A stretch of 64,000 nt of DNA from Lepidurus packardi (Eukaryota; Arthropoda; Branchiopoda; Notostraca; Triopsidae). The notes beneath the pieces were generated by a model that saw only the letters and a list, made by a program, of their open reading frames with translations, did not search any database and was not told the origin of the DNA. The stretch covers positions 5,688,375 through 5,752,374 of the forward strand of contig JAKZAN010000002.1 of the NCBI GenBank assembly GCA_023053545.1. Direction: 5' to 3'. Shown here piece by piece: positions 1 through 13,533 of this stretch (the stretch's first letter is position 1; each line of letters opens with the position of its first letter). The translations under genes were made by a program, and so were the position numbers.

Positions 1-463
1 CTTCCCGCAGTCACACAAGCATTGTCTAATTTCGTTGTAATTTTAAAACCTATTGTGACTTTCTTTTAATCAAATTAACGTGTGATTGACTACTTTGCTA
101 ATTTCAGAAAAAAGGTGCAGGTAAATATTAAAGTATTTTTTTTTTTAAAAGTAACGTATTATACCACTTTGTAATGAAAGTTTAACGTTCTTAGAATTAC
201 TGAATATTTTGCCCACAATGTAAGACGACTAAGGCCCAAAAAGTGTTTAGCAGCAAAACTAATTCTGACATTCACATAAACTTTTAGAAAAGATTAGCAT
301 AATTCTAGATTGTTTTCAAAAAGCGAATGAGACACAAGACAGCGGCGCACCTTTGGCGAAAACTTCTCGGTCAGGTGGCAGGGAAGAGGAGTCAAATTAA
401 TTTCCTGATATGCAAATTAATTCAGCCACACCCTAGAGAGCTTGTTTCGTGCTTTTTGGGCAT

Positions 464-499
<36 letters not shown>

Positions 500-3400
500 A
501 AAAGACAGGCGTGGAATATGCGGTAATTTATAAAAAAAAAAGTTCCCTTTTATTATTTTTGCTTTATTTTTTACCTGCCCTGAGTTCCTAGACTCCCCAC
601 TCGGGCATCAGCTGTGCAGTAATCCGGTGATTTGCGCACGTACACCAAGTCTTCTTCATTGAAATGACTGGTGGTGCTACTTAGAACCGGCATCAATTTA
701 CGCGATCCTGCTCCGGTTCGTCGCCAAGTGACTTCCACGGCTAACGCATATTTACGCCTTAATTTCTCGCCCAGGATTTTTAAAGCAGGCAGAGCTTTCC
801 AACACGTTTTTATGTTACAAGAACCAGATACGCCATGGCATTTGCATTGCCTTTGCGAACTGTTCTCGGCTACCTACAACAGAATAAGAAAACCACACCT
901 CAGTTAATAACTTCTACTTCGGTAGCTTTACTTGTTGGTTAATACACCAGTCACGTTACATGGAAACTAACAATCGAACGCCCTTACCTTCACACCATGA
1001 TTAATATCTTCTCCCCAGACCAAAGGCTGAAGCTTTGGTATTGGTAACTTCGTTAGCAGCATATGTAAGCAAAAAGCGGAAAACGTTTCATGGCAGGTTA
1101 AGCCTAGCAAAGCGCAATATTTGTGGAAGGATAGAAGATTTGCTCGTTTCGTAAAAGCGTACCTCAAGCGTGAACCCAAAACGTATTACTTCTGACAAGC
1201 ACAGCAAGCGTGATCGAGTGCGAAAAGGAAGCTTTCTAATTTGGTCACCTCTCAAGCTTTTGCCATGCACGAACCAAAACACTGAACCTTTTAGGACATG
1301 TTGGGAAGACAAAGAATATGCTGGATTGAAGGTTTGTGTTTTCCGCATGACTATTAGGTTTATGAAACCACATTGCGTTCATAAGAAAAGCGAGAGTTTT
1401 TGACTGGTTTATAGCTTCGAAAACTTCACCCACCCTTGCTGAACTACAAGCTAACGTTTTGACAAGTCCCTATAATATCCCACAAAAGACGACAAGAATG
1501 CCAAAGAATTCTCTGTTCATTCAAGGAAAACTGAAGTTGTTTTGGATAAATCACTTCGTAATGTTTACCAAAACGTTTATAATTTTCGGCGTTTACGTTA
1601 CTGAATAAACCCGAAGGTTCTCGCTGGGTATGCAAGGAAGAAACAGACGGAAATAAAACGCTCCTAGAAAGCTAGCATAAATGAATAGGAAATGGAAACC
1701 AAAAGAGGCGAGGGGCGAATATCGAACGTTCCTCGGACAGCTGAGCTTAACATTCGGGAAACAGGGCGAAGGAGAGTGCTCCTCCCCCTTAAAGGGGGAG
1801 TAAGGTACGAAAAAATAAAAAAATATGTTATAGAGGAGACCAAAATAAGTGTTCTGGCTGAAGAACCCCTATGTCAATTATGCATATTAACCGAGTAATT
1901 AATTATTTAGCGGTTTAAGCTCCGCCCCTTTCCGCCAAATTTCAAATTTTCCTATCCTTATAACATTGGCGGACAGTTGGCCGGAGGCCTAGCGACTTTA
2001 CCTGTGAGCGCATTCAAAATCGATCCCAGATCTCATAGGGACCGTACCGTGACCTTTCTTTTGAATGCTTAAGCAGTTTTTTACGCGCTTTGGTTACTTC
2101 ACAAACTTAATCACAAAAAACCACTTTTTCTTCGCGCCACGACGGGAATGTTCCGTTCTGTGGCTCAACGAACGTCAACGCCGCGAGCGTGGAGCTCACA
2201 ACCTGTGTCAGGATAGCCTGCCGGACTAACCGAAGAATCCGAAGAATCGCTTGAAACACTATCGTTATCACTCATTTTAATTCAAAGCTTATGAAGACAC
2301 AAACTAATAAACTAAACAAGCGAATAGTCAGCACGTATACAAGACCACGCTTTGGAATGTCGACTTTGGATAACACGCGTTCCAAGGCTTCTTAGCCTAG
2401 CTCTCCCCAATATGTTAGTCCGGCAGGCTATCCTGACACAGGTTGTGAGCTCCACGCTCGCGGCGTTGACGTTCGTTGAGCCACAGAACGGAACATTCCC
2501 GTCGTGGCGCGAAGAAAAAGTGGTTTTTTGTGATTAAGTTTGTGAAGTAACCAAAGCGCGTAAAAAACTGCTTAAGCATTCAAAAGAAAGGTCACGGTAC
2601 GGTCCCTATGAGATCTGGGATCGATTTTGAATGCGCTCACAGGTAAAGTCGCTAGGCCTCCGGCCAACTGTCCGCCAATGTTATAAGGATAGGAAAATTT
2701 GAAATTTGGCGGAAAGGGGCGGAGCTTAAACCGCTAAATAATTAATTACTCGGTTAATATGCATAATTGACATAGGGGTTCTTCAGCCAGAACACTTATT
2801 TTGGTCTCCTCTATAACATATTTTTTTATTTTTTCGTACCTTACTCCCCCTTTAAGGTTCAAGCAAGACAGAGTGAAATTTAGCCCTTAAGAATGCAGGT
2901 TAGGCGGGTTAATTAGTTTCTGGTTTGAATTTTCTTCTTCACAACTTCGGATAGGTTGGCTGTTTCCACAAAGGTCAGTACCGACTTTGATACCGACAGG
3001 TAACAGGTCATAAAAAGGCTCAGGCGGTGTTTAAGAAACTTTTCTACCTTCACAGGTCGGAGATTGACCACCCAGAAATTCTTCGCCACAAAACTGAAGG
3101 GTGAAAAACAAAAGGTTTAACGAAACGAGCCAGTTAACAGTTAAGCAAAACGAAGAAAACACAAGAGACAAGAACAGACGGAGCAGACAAAATTAGAGAT
3201 CAACCTAAGTGGACATACGTTACGTCGACACCAGACCTAAGCTGTCATTGGCAAGGAAAATGGGCGTGGCTAAATAAATATCTTCGACAGAGCAGAGAAG
3301 AACATGTAAACTTGTAAGGCAAGTCCATTTTTAGTGCGAGCTGATAAGGCCAATTAGCGATTAGAGAAGAAGTGCAAACTGGTGTCGTTGTAGTTAATAG

Positions 3401-4371
3401 TAGCACGCAGTAACGTCACCAAAGTTGACTTCAGAAAGTCTCACCCAAAACTTGAAATAAAATCATAACAAAGAGCCGAACTCCTTTTACCTTGCGACCT
3501 ACACGATTATTGTGCCTATTCATGGTGGCTGAGACGCTTTTGCTCGTTTTGGAGTTGGAAGGGGGTGGAGCCAGGCTTGGAGCGGGTCGAGCTCGTTCGG
3601 CTTCGCGTACATCAGTGAACCGTTTACTAAAACGCATCGCATACCGCACATTATCACCACAACCACCCCATTTAAAGTTGGTGGGCGGGTCACTGGGTAG
3701 CGTCCCACAATTACAATGCAACAACTGTCCCGTAGCACACGCTTTTGCCACACTTTGCACCAAAGCTGCACTCCCTAACGCGTATACAAACGCTTGTTCC
3801 CTTGTTCCTAACAAGAAACACAAAATAAGGAGGAAAAGATGCATAAATGTCTTTTCAGCTAAATACATATAAAACAATGAACCGAATACATAACGAAAAT
3901 ACAAACAAATATCAGAACCTAGTTTACCTGTAGTTAGATCAGGGGTCAACTGAGGTACTTTCAGTAAAGACGAGCAATTCCAGCGTCGATCTTGGAAAAG
4001 TTGCTGACAAACTATCACACTTCCTCGGGCGGCTTCAATCAAAGCCGGCATGAGCTCAGTATGCCTAGTACATAACCTCGCTTGGGCACGTACAAATCCG
4101 TACTTTTGCCCCGCTTCCCAACACGTTTTCACTGGTATGGAAGTCGACATATTCCAAGGCTGTTCCGGTGCAGAATGCAACGTCCTAATTCCCGAAAAAT
4201 CCAACAAAAAAGGACAATACTATTAACATTAATCAAATTTAGTAAAGCAAACAAAATGAAAGAACAGGAGCGGGGGCAGACTTACATCCACGTGACGCCA
4301 TGGGCGAAATAAAGCACGAAGAACCAGACAATGCCCAAGGAGGCATACAAGTGTGGAAGCTCCAATTTCAT
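1..4371 (-). CDS. Wnt family secreted ligand, 3' end cut by window start
   Basis: Wnt proteins are lipid-modified secreted ligands of Frizzled receptors. Four exons join in phase: 4371-4286 (start Met and hydrophobic signal peptide of about 25 residues), 4184-3928, 3807-3491 and 873-575. Visible family marks are RRWNCSS, GTREQAFVYAL, FKWGGCGDNVRYAM and CKCHGVSGSC, whose Ser is the conserved acylation site. These are followed by KTCW and by LVYVRKSPDYC and GTQGR at the end of exon 4. A fifth exon may begin at 25 (phase fits, next residues Q-C) and leave the window, so the C-terminal cysteine-rich part is missing here. Exon 3 holds a Ser/Pro-rich stretch before NRHNNRVGRK. The residues resemble Wnt4, Wnt11 and Wnt16 about equally, so I give no subfamily. 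The 2.6 kb intron 873-3491 contains a foldback element. Confidence 0.93.
1787..2857. mobile_element. Foldback MITE-like element with long inverted repeats and TTAA ends
   Basis: Arms 1787-2229 and 2414-2857 are almost perfect reverse complements of about 443 bp, around a 184 bp non-palindromic centre. The outermost matching bases include TTAA at 1789-1792 and at 2852-2855, which fits a 4-bp TTAA target-site duplication with element ends AGGGGGAG...CTCCCCCT. The left boundary also forms a small local palindrome with the flanking CTCCCCC. No transposase frame is present, so it is non-autonomous. It sits inside a Wnt intron. TTAA targeting is typical of piggyBac-type elements, but the ends do not look like a classical piggyBac terminus, so the superfamily is open. 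Confidence 0.85.
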
Positions 4372-4487
4372 ATTCTGCTGCTCCAATCACTGAGCTTAAC
4401 CAAGCACTGATTGCTCATACCACCATTTGAAGTTTGTCCGCGCTGGGCCATCCGTATAACACACCACCACATCGCGCACTTGGCTTT

Positions 4488-4497
4488 GCTTTATAAA
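4488..4497 (-). promoter_or_regulatory. TATA-like box upstream of Wnt
   Basis: On the minus strand the sequence CTTTATAAAG lies about 120 bp upstream of the Wnt start codon (4371). A start site near 4460 would give a short 5'UTR. The motif is itself a palindrome and has not been tested, so it is only a candidate core promoter. Confidence 0.35.
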
Positions 4498-6192
4498 GAC
4501 CACCAAACCGAAAGAAAAACGCTTAGAAAACTCCCCCGCAAGATTTGACCCGCAGCTCTTGTCACTCGAAAATCGAACGTCTTTTCTTCTAATCTTGGCG
4601 TGGGAGGTGTTACATCTTGCCTGTAATTTTGGTAGATTGCCAGCCTAAAGTAAAGCAGTCTTGCGAAAATTAAAACGATAAAAGAAAAACTCACCCATTT
4701 AGTGTCAGGTGAAGGGAAGATTTTATTAAAAAAAGTACCTCCAAAGAGAAGTTTTGGGATGATTAGCTGTGCCCCACTTAGTCTCCCGCCGTGTTGCTCA
4801 GACAAACTGAGTTCATTTCGGGAGGCGAAGTGCTTCTTGAAGACTCTATTGCCTTGGCCCATACCAGATACCTTGACTATATACCTCACCGCGGCAATTT
4901 TAACTGAGCCTTTTAGCATTTCACCTTCCCCGGTCCTTTTATCCTCCTCCAAAAACCCAACGGGGGTCACCATCCAACACGCTCTCCGTATACATGCCAA
5001 ACACCATTTCTAATTAGCTATGCCATAACTATACTCCCACTGCACAGGTACTTTTTATTCTTAAGCTCATTTTGTCATTCCTGGCTAATTAGCTAACTTG
5101 CTAATATAACCCGACATCCAACATGAATGAGGACTAGCTTTATTGGATTACTCAGAATTAAAGGTTAGCTTATTTAAAAAAAAATACAATAAAACGTTCT
5201 CGATCTGATGACCAAAACTGAGTTTTTTTCTTCCGAAGGGCGTTGCTGGAAGACGAAAACAAATGTTTCCTCAGAAACTACTAGAAAAAAGAGTTTTTTG
5301 TGAACCTGTATAAAGAGTTCTTTGAACGTGTATGCAGAAATCAAACGTCTCTAGGCATTTGGATATAAAAATCTTGACGCCAAAACAGAGTTATGGAAGG
5401 TGCACAGGTTTTTCTCACTAGTGGGAAAACTAATTCAACCATAAAAAGAACAAGTTAACAAGAAAAAGAGGTGAACTTTTCCCAAGTTATTAGTTACGTT
5501 AAGCAAACTGAAAATTGCCACATAATTTGTACTCACATATCATTCATGATGATAAACCAACGGTTTTCGGACATGGAAATCGAACGTTTTTCAAGGAATG
5601 GCTAACCAAACAATCGAGAAGGAATTTGCGAGTCCAAAGATGAGTCTTACGAAACTTGCAGTAGCAACGCTTACATAACCATAAACCCCTCCCCAACTAT
5701 TTGAAAAACGAAAGAAAAAAATATATATATTATGCGCTTTGGAAACCAGTAAGGGAAAAAGTGAGTTTGTTAGCAGAGAACATTAGCAAGTTCCCGTCAG
5801 CTAGCTTCCTGGCACAACTCGATAGCCAAAAAGGACCAGGGCAACCAATTGCTTTTGTTGTCTTGCATCCCTATTTACTTAGCGCGAACATCAAGGATCA
5901 AGCTGGTGGAAAAACCTTTTTACCTGTTCTGTCGCTTCATGTGTATATAATCCGAGAATGTGTGCTGTTCAGGTCCGTATATCTTTGGACGCCGCCACAG
6001 CAAATTCTGAAGCACACACATAATATTTAGACAAATAAAGGGCTCCTCTTGTCGCCAAAAGGTAAAAAAAAAATGAGAATAAAAAAAGGAAAAGCTTTCC
6101 TTCTCATCTTTTTATTGTCTTTTACAAAACACTCTAAACAGGAAAACCCATTCAGCAAAAGGTGAGGCACCAGCACATCTCTCGGTTTTGGT
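4498..6192. other. Intergenic region between Wnt 5' end and UGGT 3' end
   Basis: About 1.7 kb of AT-rich sequence with no recognisable gene. Open frames here (minus 4491-5000, plus 5701-6030) show no family motif, no signal peptide and no convincing splice context. It presumably holds Wnt upstream control sequence and the UGGT 3'UTR. Confidence 0.5.
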
Positions 6193-9100
6193 TTACAATT
6201 CGGCCGCGTCATGAGACGATCCTAGTAAGGGAGAAATTATATTACAAAAAAGTCTTCAATAAGCGCCTTGCCGCCAAACAACAGAGTTTACAGACTTCAA
6301 TGCATATATGCCATAAAAAATGCAGCTCAAAACGCTTAAAGACACAATGCATAGGTGAGACGCTGGCTATGGGAAGTAAAAAAGTGCAAACTGGTCTTGG
6401 GGTTCATAGAAAACGAGGCCCCATTAAAAGGCCATAAAAAAAGAGGAGTGGGTGGGCACGTATCATAGTCGTATCCATCATCCTGTATCCAGCCGGAAGA
6501 ATACGTGTAGGAGGACAAGACAAAATGAGGTCCCTCATTTGCATAGTAATGACTTGCCCTCCCCTTAGCCCGGCCTAAAGGATTGCGAGCGAGATTTCAT
6601 GGCATTTTGATAGTTTTTACCTGTAATCGGGATGGAATCGTTTTGGGCAACTTGCTCTTGTAGCTTCTTGATTTCACTATCATAAGAGGTCCATTCGCTG
6701 AGAATTCGCACCGCGGCATCTAATTTGGCTTCTTTAGTCAAGGGATTGTTGCACTAGTACACAGTATCATGCAGTTAGGGGAAGCTCCTGAAAGTTCCAA
6801 GTAAAGGGGAAAAGGACTTACGAGGTCGATGGTTTTGGCGGTCTTCTTGGACGATTCATCACACCAGGTTTCGCACCAAAGCCATTCCTGAGGCAAGGAT
6901 TTGATGGGGACTTGATGGATCATGTTATTGGGTAAATCTTGATCCAGGTTCGCTAAACTGTTGGGGTCTTGGCTCAAGGCTTGGTACTGGCCACGGAGAC
7001 GATCGCCGGCAGCGATCCGCCGAAACCGTTTGAGATCTACCACGTATAAAGCGCTAATATGGTATTTACGACCTTGCAAATGATTGCGCCAGTAGCCCGA
7101 CTTCCAAAACCGGAACCCATCCATCTCCTTACGATTCTCGCAGAACGGGGTGTAGCCATATGGCGCACCATCCAAGTCCAGGTCTCGCAATTCAGTTAAA
7201 TCTGTTCTCACAACCTTTCAAAAAATCAACGGATTTAGCTAGACGTTCGTGGGTTTAGAGAAGGGTATACCTGATCGGCATCTACAAAGATGATTTTTTT
7301 AACGTTTAGAGGAAAAAGCACGTCTAAAAAGAGAATCTTGTAACCCCAAATGATCCTTTGTTTCTCCTTTTGCTGATGTAACCAACGAGGCCACTTGTAC
7401 TCGACTAATTCGTACTCGAACCCGTATTTTTGGGCCATCAAAGGCAAAAAATCCTGCGAATCCATGTGTTAATGTCTTGAGACGCGCTAATAATCACTTT
7501 ACTTTAAAAGTGGGCGATAAATAATTCTTGAGAAACCAGAATTTGACGGGTGCTTTGGTGTGTTTCACCACACTGAGCATCATAATCCGCAAGAAACGCT
7601 CGTACAGATGTCCCGAAGCCAGCGAAAAGATGTTGAGTTTCTTGTCTTCTTCGTCCCCTTCTGGTTTACTGGCGAACGTACTAAAAATTGCCCCAAATAG
7701 TTAGTTTCATAGATCTTTCCAAGGCAAGTTCTTGCTGTACCTCGTAATCGAGTTCCATATGCCGGAATTTTCTCCATCTTCGTCTGAGAGTAAATCCATA
7801 GATTCTTTCCCTGGTTTCTTTTGAACTTTAAGTTTCATCACATGCGCCTTGAAGGAGCTGACGAGTACCTTGATATCCGACCCATTACCTGTTCTCTCCA
7901 CTCCATCCACGCTACATAAATAGAAATTTTTATAAGAAAAGGTAATTCCAAAAGTTTGATCGGAGGATCACCTGACGATATCATAAATATCCGCACTGCG
8001 GCCTTCTCTCAATCGTAAAATCCACGCGCCAATGTTCGCCTTCAGTTGTAAGTATCCCAAATTTGCCATAACAATAGTATCAACTTGCGTGGGGTTTTGT
8101 AAAGTGCCTAGCGTTAGCTGCAAACCTCGAGGAGGGGCACTAGTACTCTGTTCGAAGCAGTGGCCTTCTAACAAAAGCGATTCCAACTCGAATTCACTGG
8201 AAAAGAATAGCCAAAAATAATTTGAAAAAGATTGTTTAATAAAAAATAATTGACAATAATAATTGATAATAATAATTGATAATAATTGATAATAATAATT
8301 AATAATAATAATTGTTTAATAAAGATTGTTTAACATAATTTGAAAAAGATTGATTGAAATCGATATCTAAACATTAGAATGAAGTCCAAATCGGAATAGT
8401 TCAAATTACCTATGGACGTCTGTCTCGGCTTCTGCTAAGCGAATATTATCCACATCGTAAGGGCTTAACACAGACTCCACTAGCCAGTTATCCGGGACTA
8501 GCAAATTCTGAGTTAATAAAGCCCCTGCTGGTAACGCGCCAAACTTGACAACTGGTCCAGCCAATAACTTTCCATCCGAAGAATACAACAGGTCCGGTTC
8601 CAACGCCACACGATAAAAACTACCCCAAAGAAACAAAACTGTTAGCTAGTTAATACAGAAATTTAAGTACTGTCTTTCAGAAACCTTTTCAGGGGCATCT
8701 CACTGTGCTTCTCCACACAGTTTAGGAAAATACGAATATTGACGTTAAAAACTTCCTGCATAACTAACAACATGGGTGTTAGTCTCTGAGCTCCAGAACT
8801 CAAGGGATCCATAATTGCTACAATGTCCAATGCTGGCAGATCCGCCTTCTTTGGGGGCAAATTCAACATACTAAGAGAGCCACCATCAAATAAAGAACTA
8901 ATTACTGTTTTATGTTAGAAGTAATAACTACTCGCTTACCTATGCTCAGTATTCTTGAAATTTAATTCGTGACGCGCTTTCGTGGACGTTTTGGCCGCTA
9001 ATAAGGCCGCTACTTGCATTGTTAGGTCACTAGCAACAACCATATCTAAATCTAACTGCTTCACCACTTGCGCGATCTTTTCGCCAGACACGCTCATCGT

Positions 9101-12100
9101 ATGGCGCTCCAGTAATTGGAAATCGAGTGCAGTCATTGTCTCGGACTTCTCCAACGGTCCCATTATTTTCCCGTTGAATACGATGGCAGTCTGGTCCAAT
9201 TCCAAACCCAAAACCTCCCTTACAAACTTGTTATGCAACTCAAATAACCGGGACAAGTTTTCAGTATCCGAACTTTCCAAAGAACTCAAGTCTGATGGCT
9301 AAAGAAGCGAAAATGGGGTTATACCAACGAAATTCAATTATTAATTCGTACTTCTAACTGTAAATCTTTGATGGATTTGGATCCCGATTTGAAACCAGCT
9401 AAGAAACTGGGCTTCAAGAGCTGCGTCAAAGTAGGAGAGCGTAACTTATAAGGTAACTGACTCAGTATTGCTTGAATCGTTTGCGCCACTGGTCCGAGAA
9501 TACCGCTATGGACCAGCCCAATGCGCATTAAAGTGGAAGAATCCTAAAAGGAGAGACAAATTTGAACAAAATGCAGACAGAGAAGAGTTCTAAGGCTTAC
9601 GAGATGTTGAAGCGCATTTAAGAGCAAGTTTTGGCCCTCAGGAGTTTCAAAATTCGCCACCAGCCAAGTTGTAACTGGCGTTAGCTTCAAACTCGGATCT
9701 TTTCCTGACAGGTATGGTATTAGCTTGCCCACAGTGGCTGTGACATCTCTTTTTGTTGCCTGGGACAATCCCGAATTCCAGTTTTCCAAGAATTTGCCAG
9801 TCAGATCTACTGGACTACTTTCGCCGTGCAAAATCCGGTCGTTTAATCTAACAAACACCAAACTTGTAAGAATTTCTGGTCAAATATACTAACTTAAAGG
9901 GTATTTCGTAATGGCACTCAATAGTACCTCGGCATAACATTTGGTCGGGTCATGAGGTAATCCAGAACGTTATCACTATCGGACAATTCGTTCTTAAAGA
10001 CTGCTTTCTGCAAAATGGGTGTCTGTTTCATTATTTCATTCAGCACAGCTTCCTCAAACTCATCTTTCTCCAACATTTTCTTATCTAGAGGTACTCCGTT
10101 CAAAAGCACCTGAGAAGATCATAACTTAGATTAAGATTCTAGCTCAATATGCAGATTACGTGAGCTTACTTGAGGGAAGCCTTTTAGACCCGTTCCTTGG
10201 ACGAAATCCTTGGCTAACTGCCGCCCAGTATCATAATCTGAGTCCTCGCCCAGGATATCTTCCACGTCTGGCAAATTATACTTCATTTTCAACTGCTTCT
10301 CAACGTCTTTAGGCGTAACATCGCGATCTGCTCCCACCGCCGCATAAACGTCCGTGATAAAACTCAAACCCCTATAGTTATCCATCTGCTCAGCCACGTA
10401 ATTGAAGGCGTTGAGCAGTGCCACGCCCCCGTCCTGGAAGCCTGTGACTGATGGATCGGGATTGACGGCGAAAATCAAGCCAATTTTCAAAGGGGCGTTA
10501 TGAAGGTAGAAGGATTCTGCAAGCTTCACAACCGAGCGCGAGCTCAGTTTCGCAGGATCAGCTATTACCACCTGAAAGGATAAGATTCATTGTAGACGTA
10601 AAAAAACGCTTAGTAATGAGCCACGGAAAGCTTACGAGATGGTAAAGATTCTTCCTAATGCTTCGCAGCATCCCAGGGTAGCTGGGTCTGAGCAATTCGC
10701 TTAAAGACGAGGACCAGCGACGATACTGAGCGTCTCTTTCGATATCATTGACGTAAACCACTGCGCTGTCGCGAATATCCACTGCGTAGTCTTGCGAAGG
10801 GGCCGAAAGGTCCAAGGAGAGGAATTGGTTGATAAATTGAGGTTCCACACCTTTAATGAAGAAATAGTCATACAATACTGAGATGAATCTAATGATTTGG
10901 TTCATTTCTACCAATTTGATGTAATCCTTGGGTAATCTTCAATTCTTCACGCAAATGATCAAGCAAACTGAAGATATCAGTTACATCCAAGTCGAAAAAC
11001 ATGCCGTTGACAAAAAGAGCAGTATCTGAGGGTTGCAGATTCAGCTCATTAAGGAAAGCCGCTCTATTGGCCTTGATTTCCTTCTTTAATTCCTGTTTCA
11101 CTGTGGTTTTGATCAGCGAACGAGCCTGCAGAAAATTTCGTCAGAACAGATTATACACTTGTAGTTTTAAAAAAGTGGTGTTGTTCACTTGAAGGGGAAA
11201 GTTTTGTGCCAAATGCATCATTATTTTCAGGGCTTCATCCCTGGGCGAGGAAAGAATTCTTTCAGCTGCCTGAAGACTTAATTCTTGCAATTGCCAGACC
11301 TTCAAAGGTGCCAATTCATGGGTATCTTCCACCAAACTTTGGTGGAACTGCTCCAACTTTTCTTCTTCATTAGGATGCAAAGATCTAAAGCAAGGAAATT
11401 GGTCTAGGTTTACTTTTCACGGAAAACAATTTTCTTTTACTTCAATTTGCTGAATAGGAAACCATCAATGTCCTCTTCGTCATTTGAAGAAGTGGTTGCG
11501 TCCGTTTCGCCTGTAGGGGCACCGGCATTAATTTTGGTGTCATCTTGAGCTTTGTACTCGGTAGACTTGATTTGAAGTTCAACTCCGTATCCTGCTAGAC
11601 GCAGTTTTCGCTGAGAACGGTTCTAAAGATGCTTTTTGAAGACAGTTTACAATATGTTAAGAAAATAAGATTACTTTCACATAGTGCCTAAGCACATAAT
11701 TTATCTCGCCCGAACGGGAAAGGTCTTTGAGGACGTTATGGAATCCGACAAAGTCTTCCGAACCCAACTCTCCGTACAGAATGACTGTTTTCTTGTCCGG
11801 ATCAAATGGCAGATGGAAATGATCGAGCGTGTATGTCTCGGGTGACCTTTAGAAGTGAATACAAAACGTCATGAACTTGCTACAAATTTAGCTAAGATTA
11901 CTTTTCGTGAGATGTTTTGAGTAGGACCAGTAACTCATCAGGTTTACAAGCAAATTGGCCATGAAATTCGGCTATCGTTGAGCAGCTTGTAGACAGGTTT
12001 TGGCTAACTGCTATTTGATGAAACATCTCCACTTTGGGCGCATAGATGTGCAAACTAAGCATAAATCTCAACAAAGAAATTTCAGCTGTACTTAGCTGCT

Positions 12101-12463
12101 TTTGCAGCCCTGACAGAAGTGACTCATATTCTTCTTTATCCGTTTCTAACAACGATAAAACAAATTTTAAGCAAGTTACTACAAACGTTTGACTTTGAAC
12201 TTACTTCTATTTGTTTCAGGTTTCCGGTAATGATCAACGAAGTCCCAGAAGTAAGATGCATCTTCGTCGTGTAGAAATTCGCTGATTTCGAGCGCAACGG
12301 GTGGCTCCGGCCATTTGGCATTTAGTAACGTACTTACAGTTTTGGGTTTGATATTTTCTGAAGCTAGTACAGGAGACAGAAGGACTACAGAGGAAAGAAT
12401 GGCAAGCAAGAACCCAGACCGCCAAACCAAACTCGTTTCAATGACCCTGATTGCCAATGCCAT
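6193..12463 (-). CDS. UGGT: UDP-glucose:glycoprotein glucosyltransferase (UGGT)
   Basis: An ER-lumen folding sensor that re-glucosylates N-glycans on misfolded glycoproteins so they rebind calnexin and calreticulin. Translation starts at 12463 with a hydrophobic signal peptide ending near SPVLASEN. Many short-intron exons follow, encoding the thioredoxin-like sensor region (about 12.4-8.4 kb), then the C-terminal GT24 catalytic domain (about 7.7-6.6 kb). Catalytic-domain marks include [18 protein letters not shown], the metal-binding FVDADQ (DxD) near 7275, [18 protein letters not shown] and [14 protein letters not shown]. Later come DQDLPN and [12 protein letters not shown]. The penultimate exon ends at 6621 in phase 1. 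A tiny last exon, 6221-6193, fits that phase after a good polypyrimidine acceptor and gives the end GSSHDAAEL. The protein should be near 1,500 residues, the usual family size. Confidence 0.93.
8221..8335. repeat. AT-rich (AATAATTGATAAT)n-type low-complexity repeat
   Basis: A run of imperfect AATAAT/ATTGATAAT units lies in a UGGT intron. It is simple sequence that probably expands and contracts by replication slippage. Confidence 0.7.
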
Positions 12464-13533
12464 GCCACTAAGAATCTATAACTCCCAGTCAATTGACGCC
12501 TTTAAATTTGAAGTCTTGATCAATGGCGATTAATGAGAAAAAGCACTAATAATGTTAAATTCCGCCGGGTCCTTTCACACTCGGTGGCGCATTCCCATTG
12601 GAAACAAAGTTTCTACAAAAATAAGTTAGTAAATGATTACTAGATGGCGAGGAAGGGCAATTTTGGGAACAAGAAATACAAACACAAGGCGCTAACAAGT
12701 TATAAAATGGATTAAAACAGAAAGAATAATCTAATTAGTATGTAAGGTACTGAAGGACATACTTATCTTCAAAAGCACATTAAGCTTTAACATGTATCAT
12801 AAATATGTATCCTAAAAATCATAAATATCTATCTTAGAAATTTTAATTGTAATCTTTCACAAATACAAGTATTGTACAGTACATATCGAATTATTCTCAT
12901 GGATGGTAAGCCTACAGTTCCTATCCTTCAAGACATTAAATCTTCCTCGAATACAATGAGCCAAAGCAGCCAAGCGTGAATTATTCTCACGAATACACAT
13001 CTAATCTTAGATTATAGCACACGACTTCCAGCACGTGACATTCGGAAAGAGAATATGCAAGATGCAAAATTAACGTCGCTTATCAAAATTAACGTCGCTT
13101 ATTAAACATTAGGTTACATCACACTACAGAGAACCATAGCGGTGGGATATACAGGCATAGGCACACGAGAGGTTTTTTCTGGTTACATCTTGAATTTTTG
13201 CGAATATGGAAAGGACAGCTTCACCGGCTTAGGCAGGTTAAGCAACATTAGTTGGCCTAAAGGCAATCCGTACCAGCATTGGCTTACCTGTCACCTCTCT
13301 CTTCGGTGCTCCGGTGCTTGCTACGAAGGAATGGCGAAACCTTTCTCGGTTCAAGCCGTCAAGAAATATTAGCCGGGTCCGTCCGAATTAAGCCGTCATA
13401 GACAGCCATGCTTTAAAATATTCTGCTTTAAATGCCATGTATTATTGAGTGGAAAGTACTACAAAAAGGAGCATTGCAAACCAGCAATTTTCTCCGGAAA
13501 AATTCAAAAACGGGTTGTCACTGCGTTGATGCT
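12464..13533. other. Intergenic region 5' of UGGT
   Basis: No gene is seen. The region contains a direct repeat of AAAATTAACGTCGCTTA (about 13066-13101, two copies about 2 bp apart) and one CACGTG at about 13033. Part of it must be the UGGT promoter and part the 3'UTR of the next minus-strand gene. Confidence 0.5.

Noticed and set aside
4491..5000. Minus-strand open frame of 169 residues upstream of Wnt
   Set aside because: It overlaps the likely Wnt TATA box, has an overlapping open frame on the other strand and shows no family motif.
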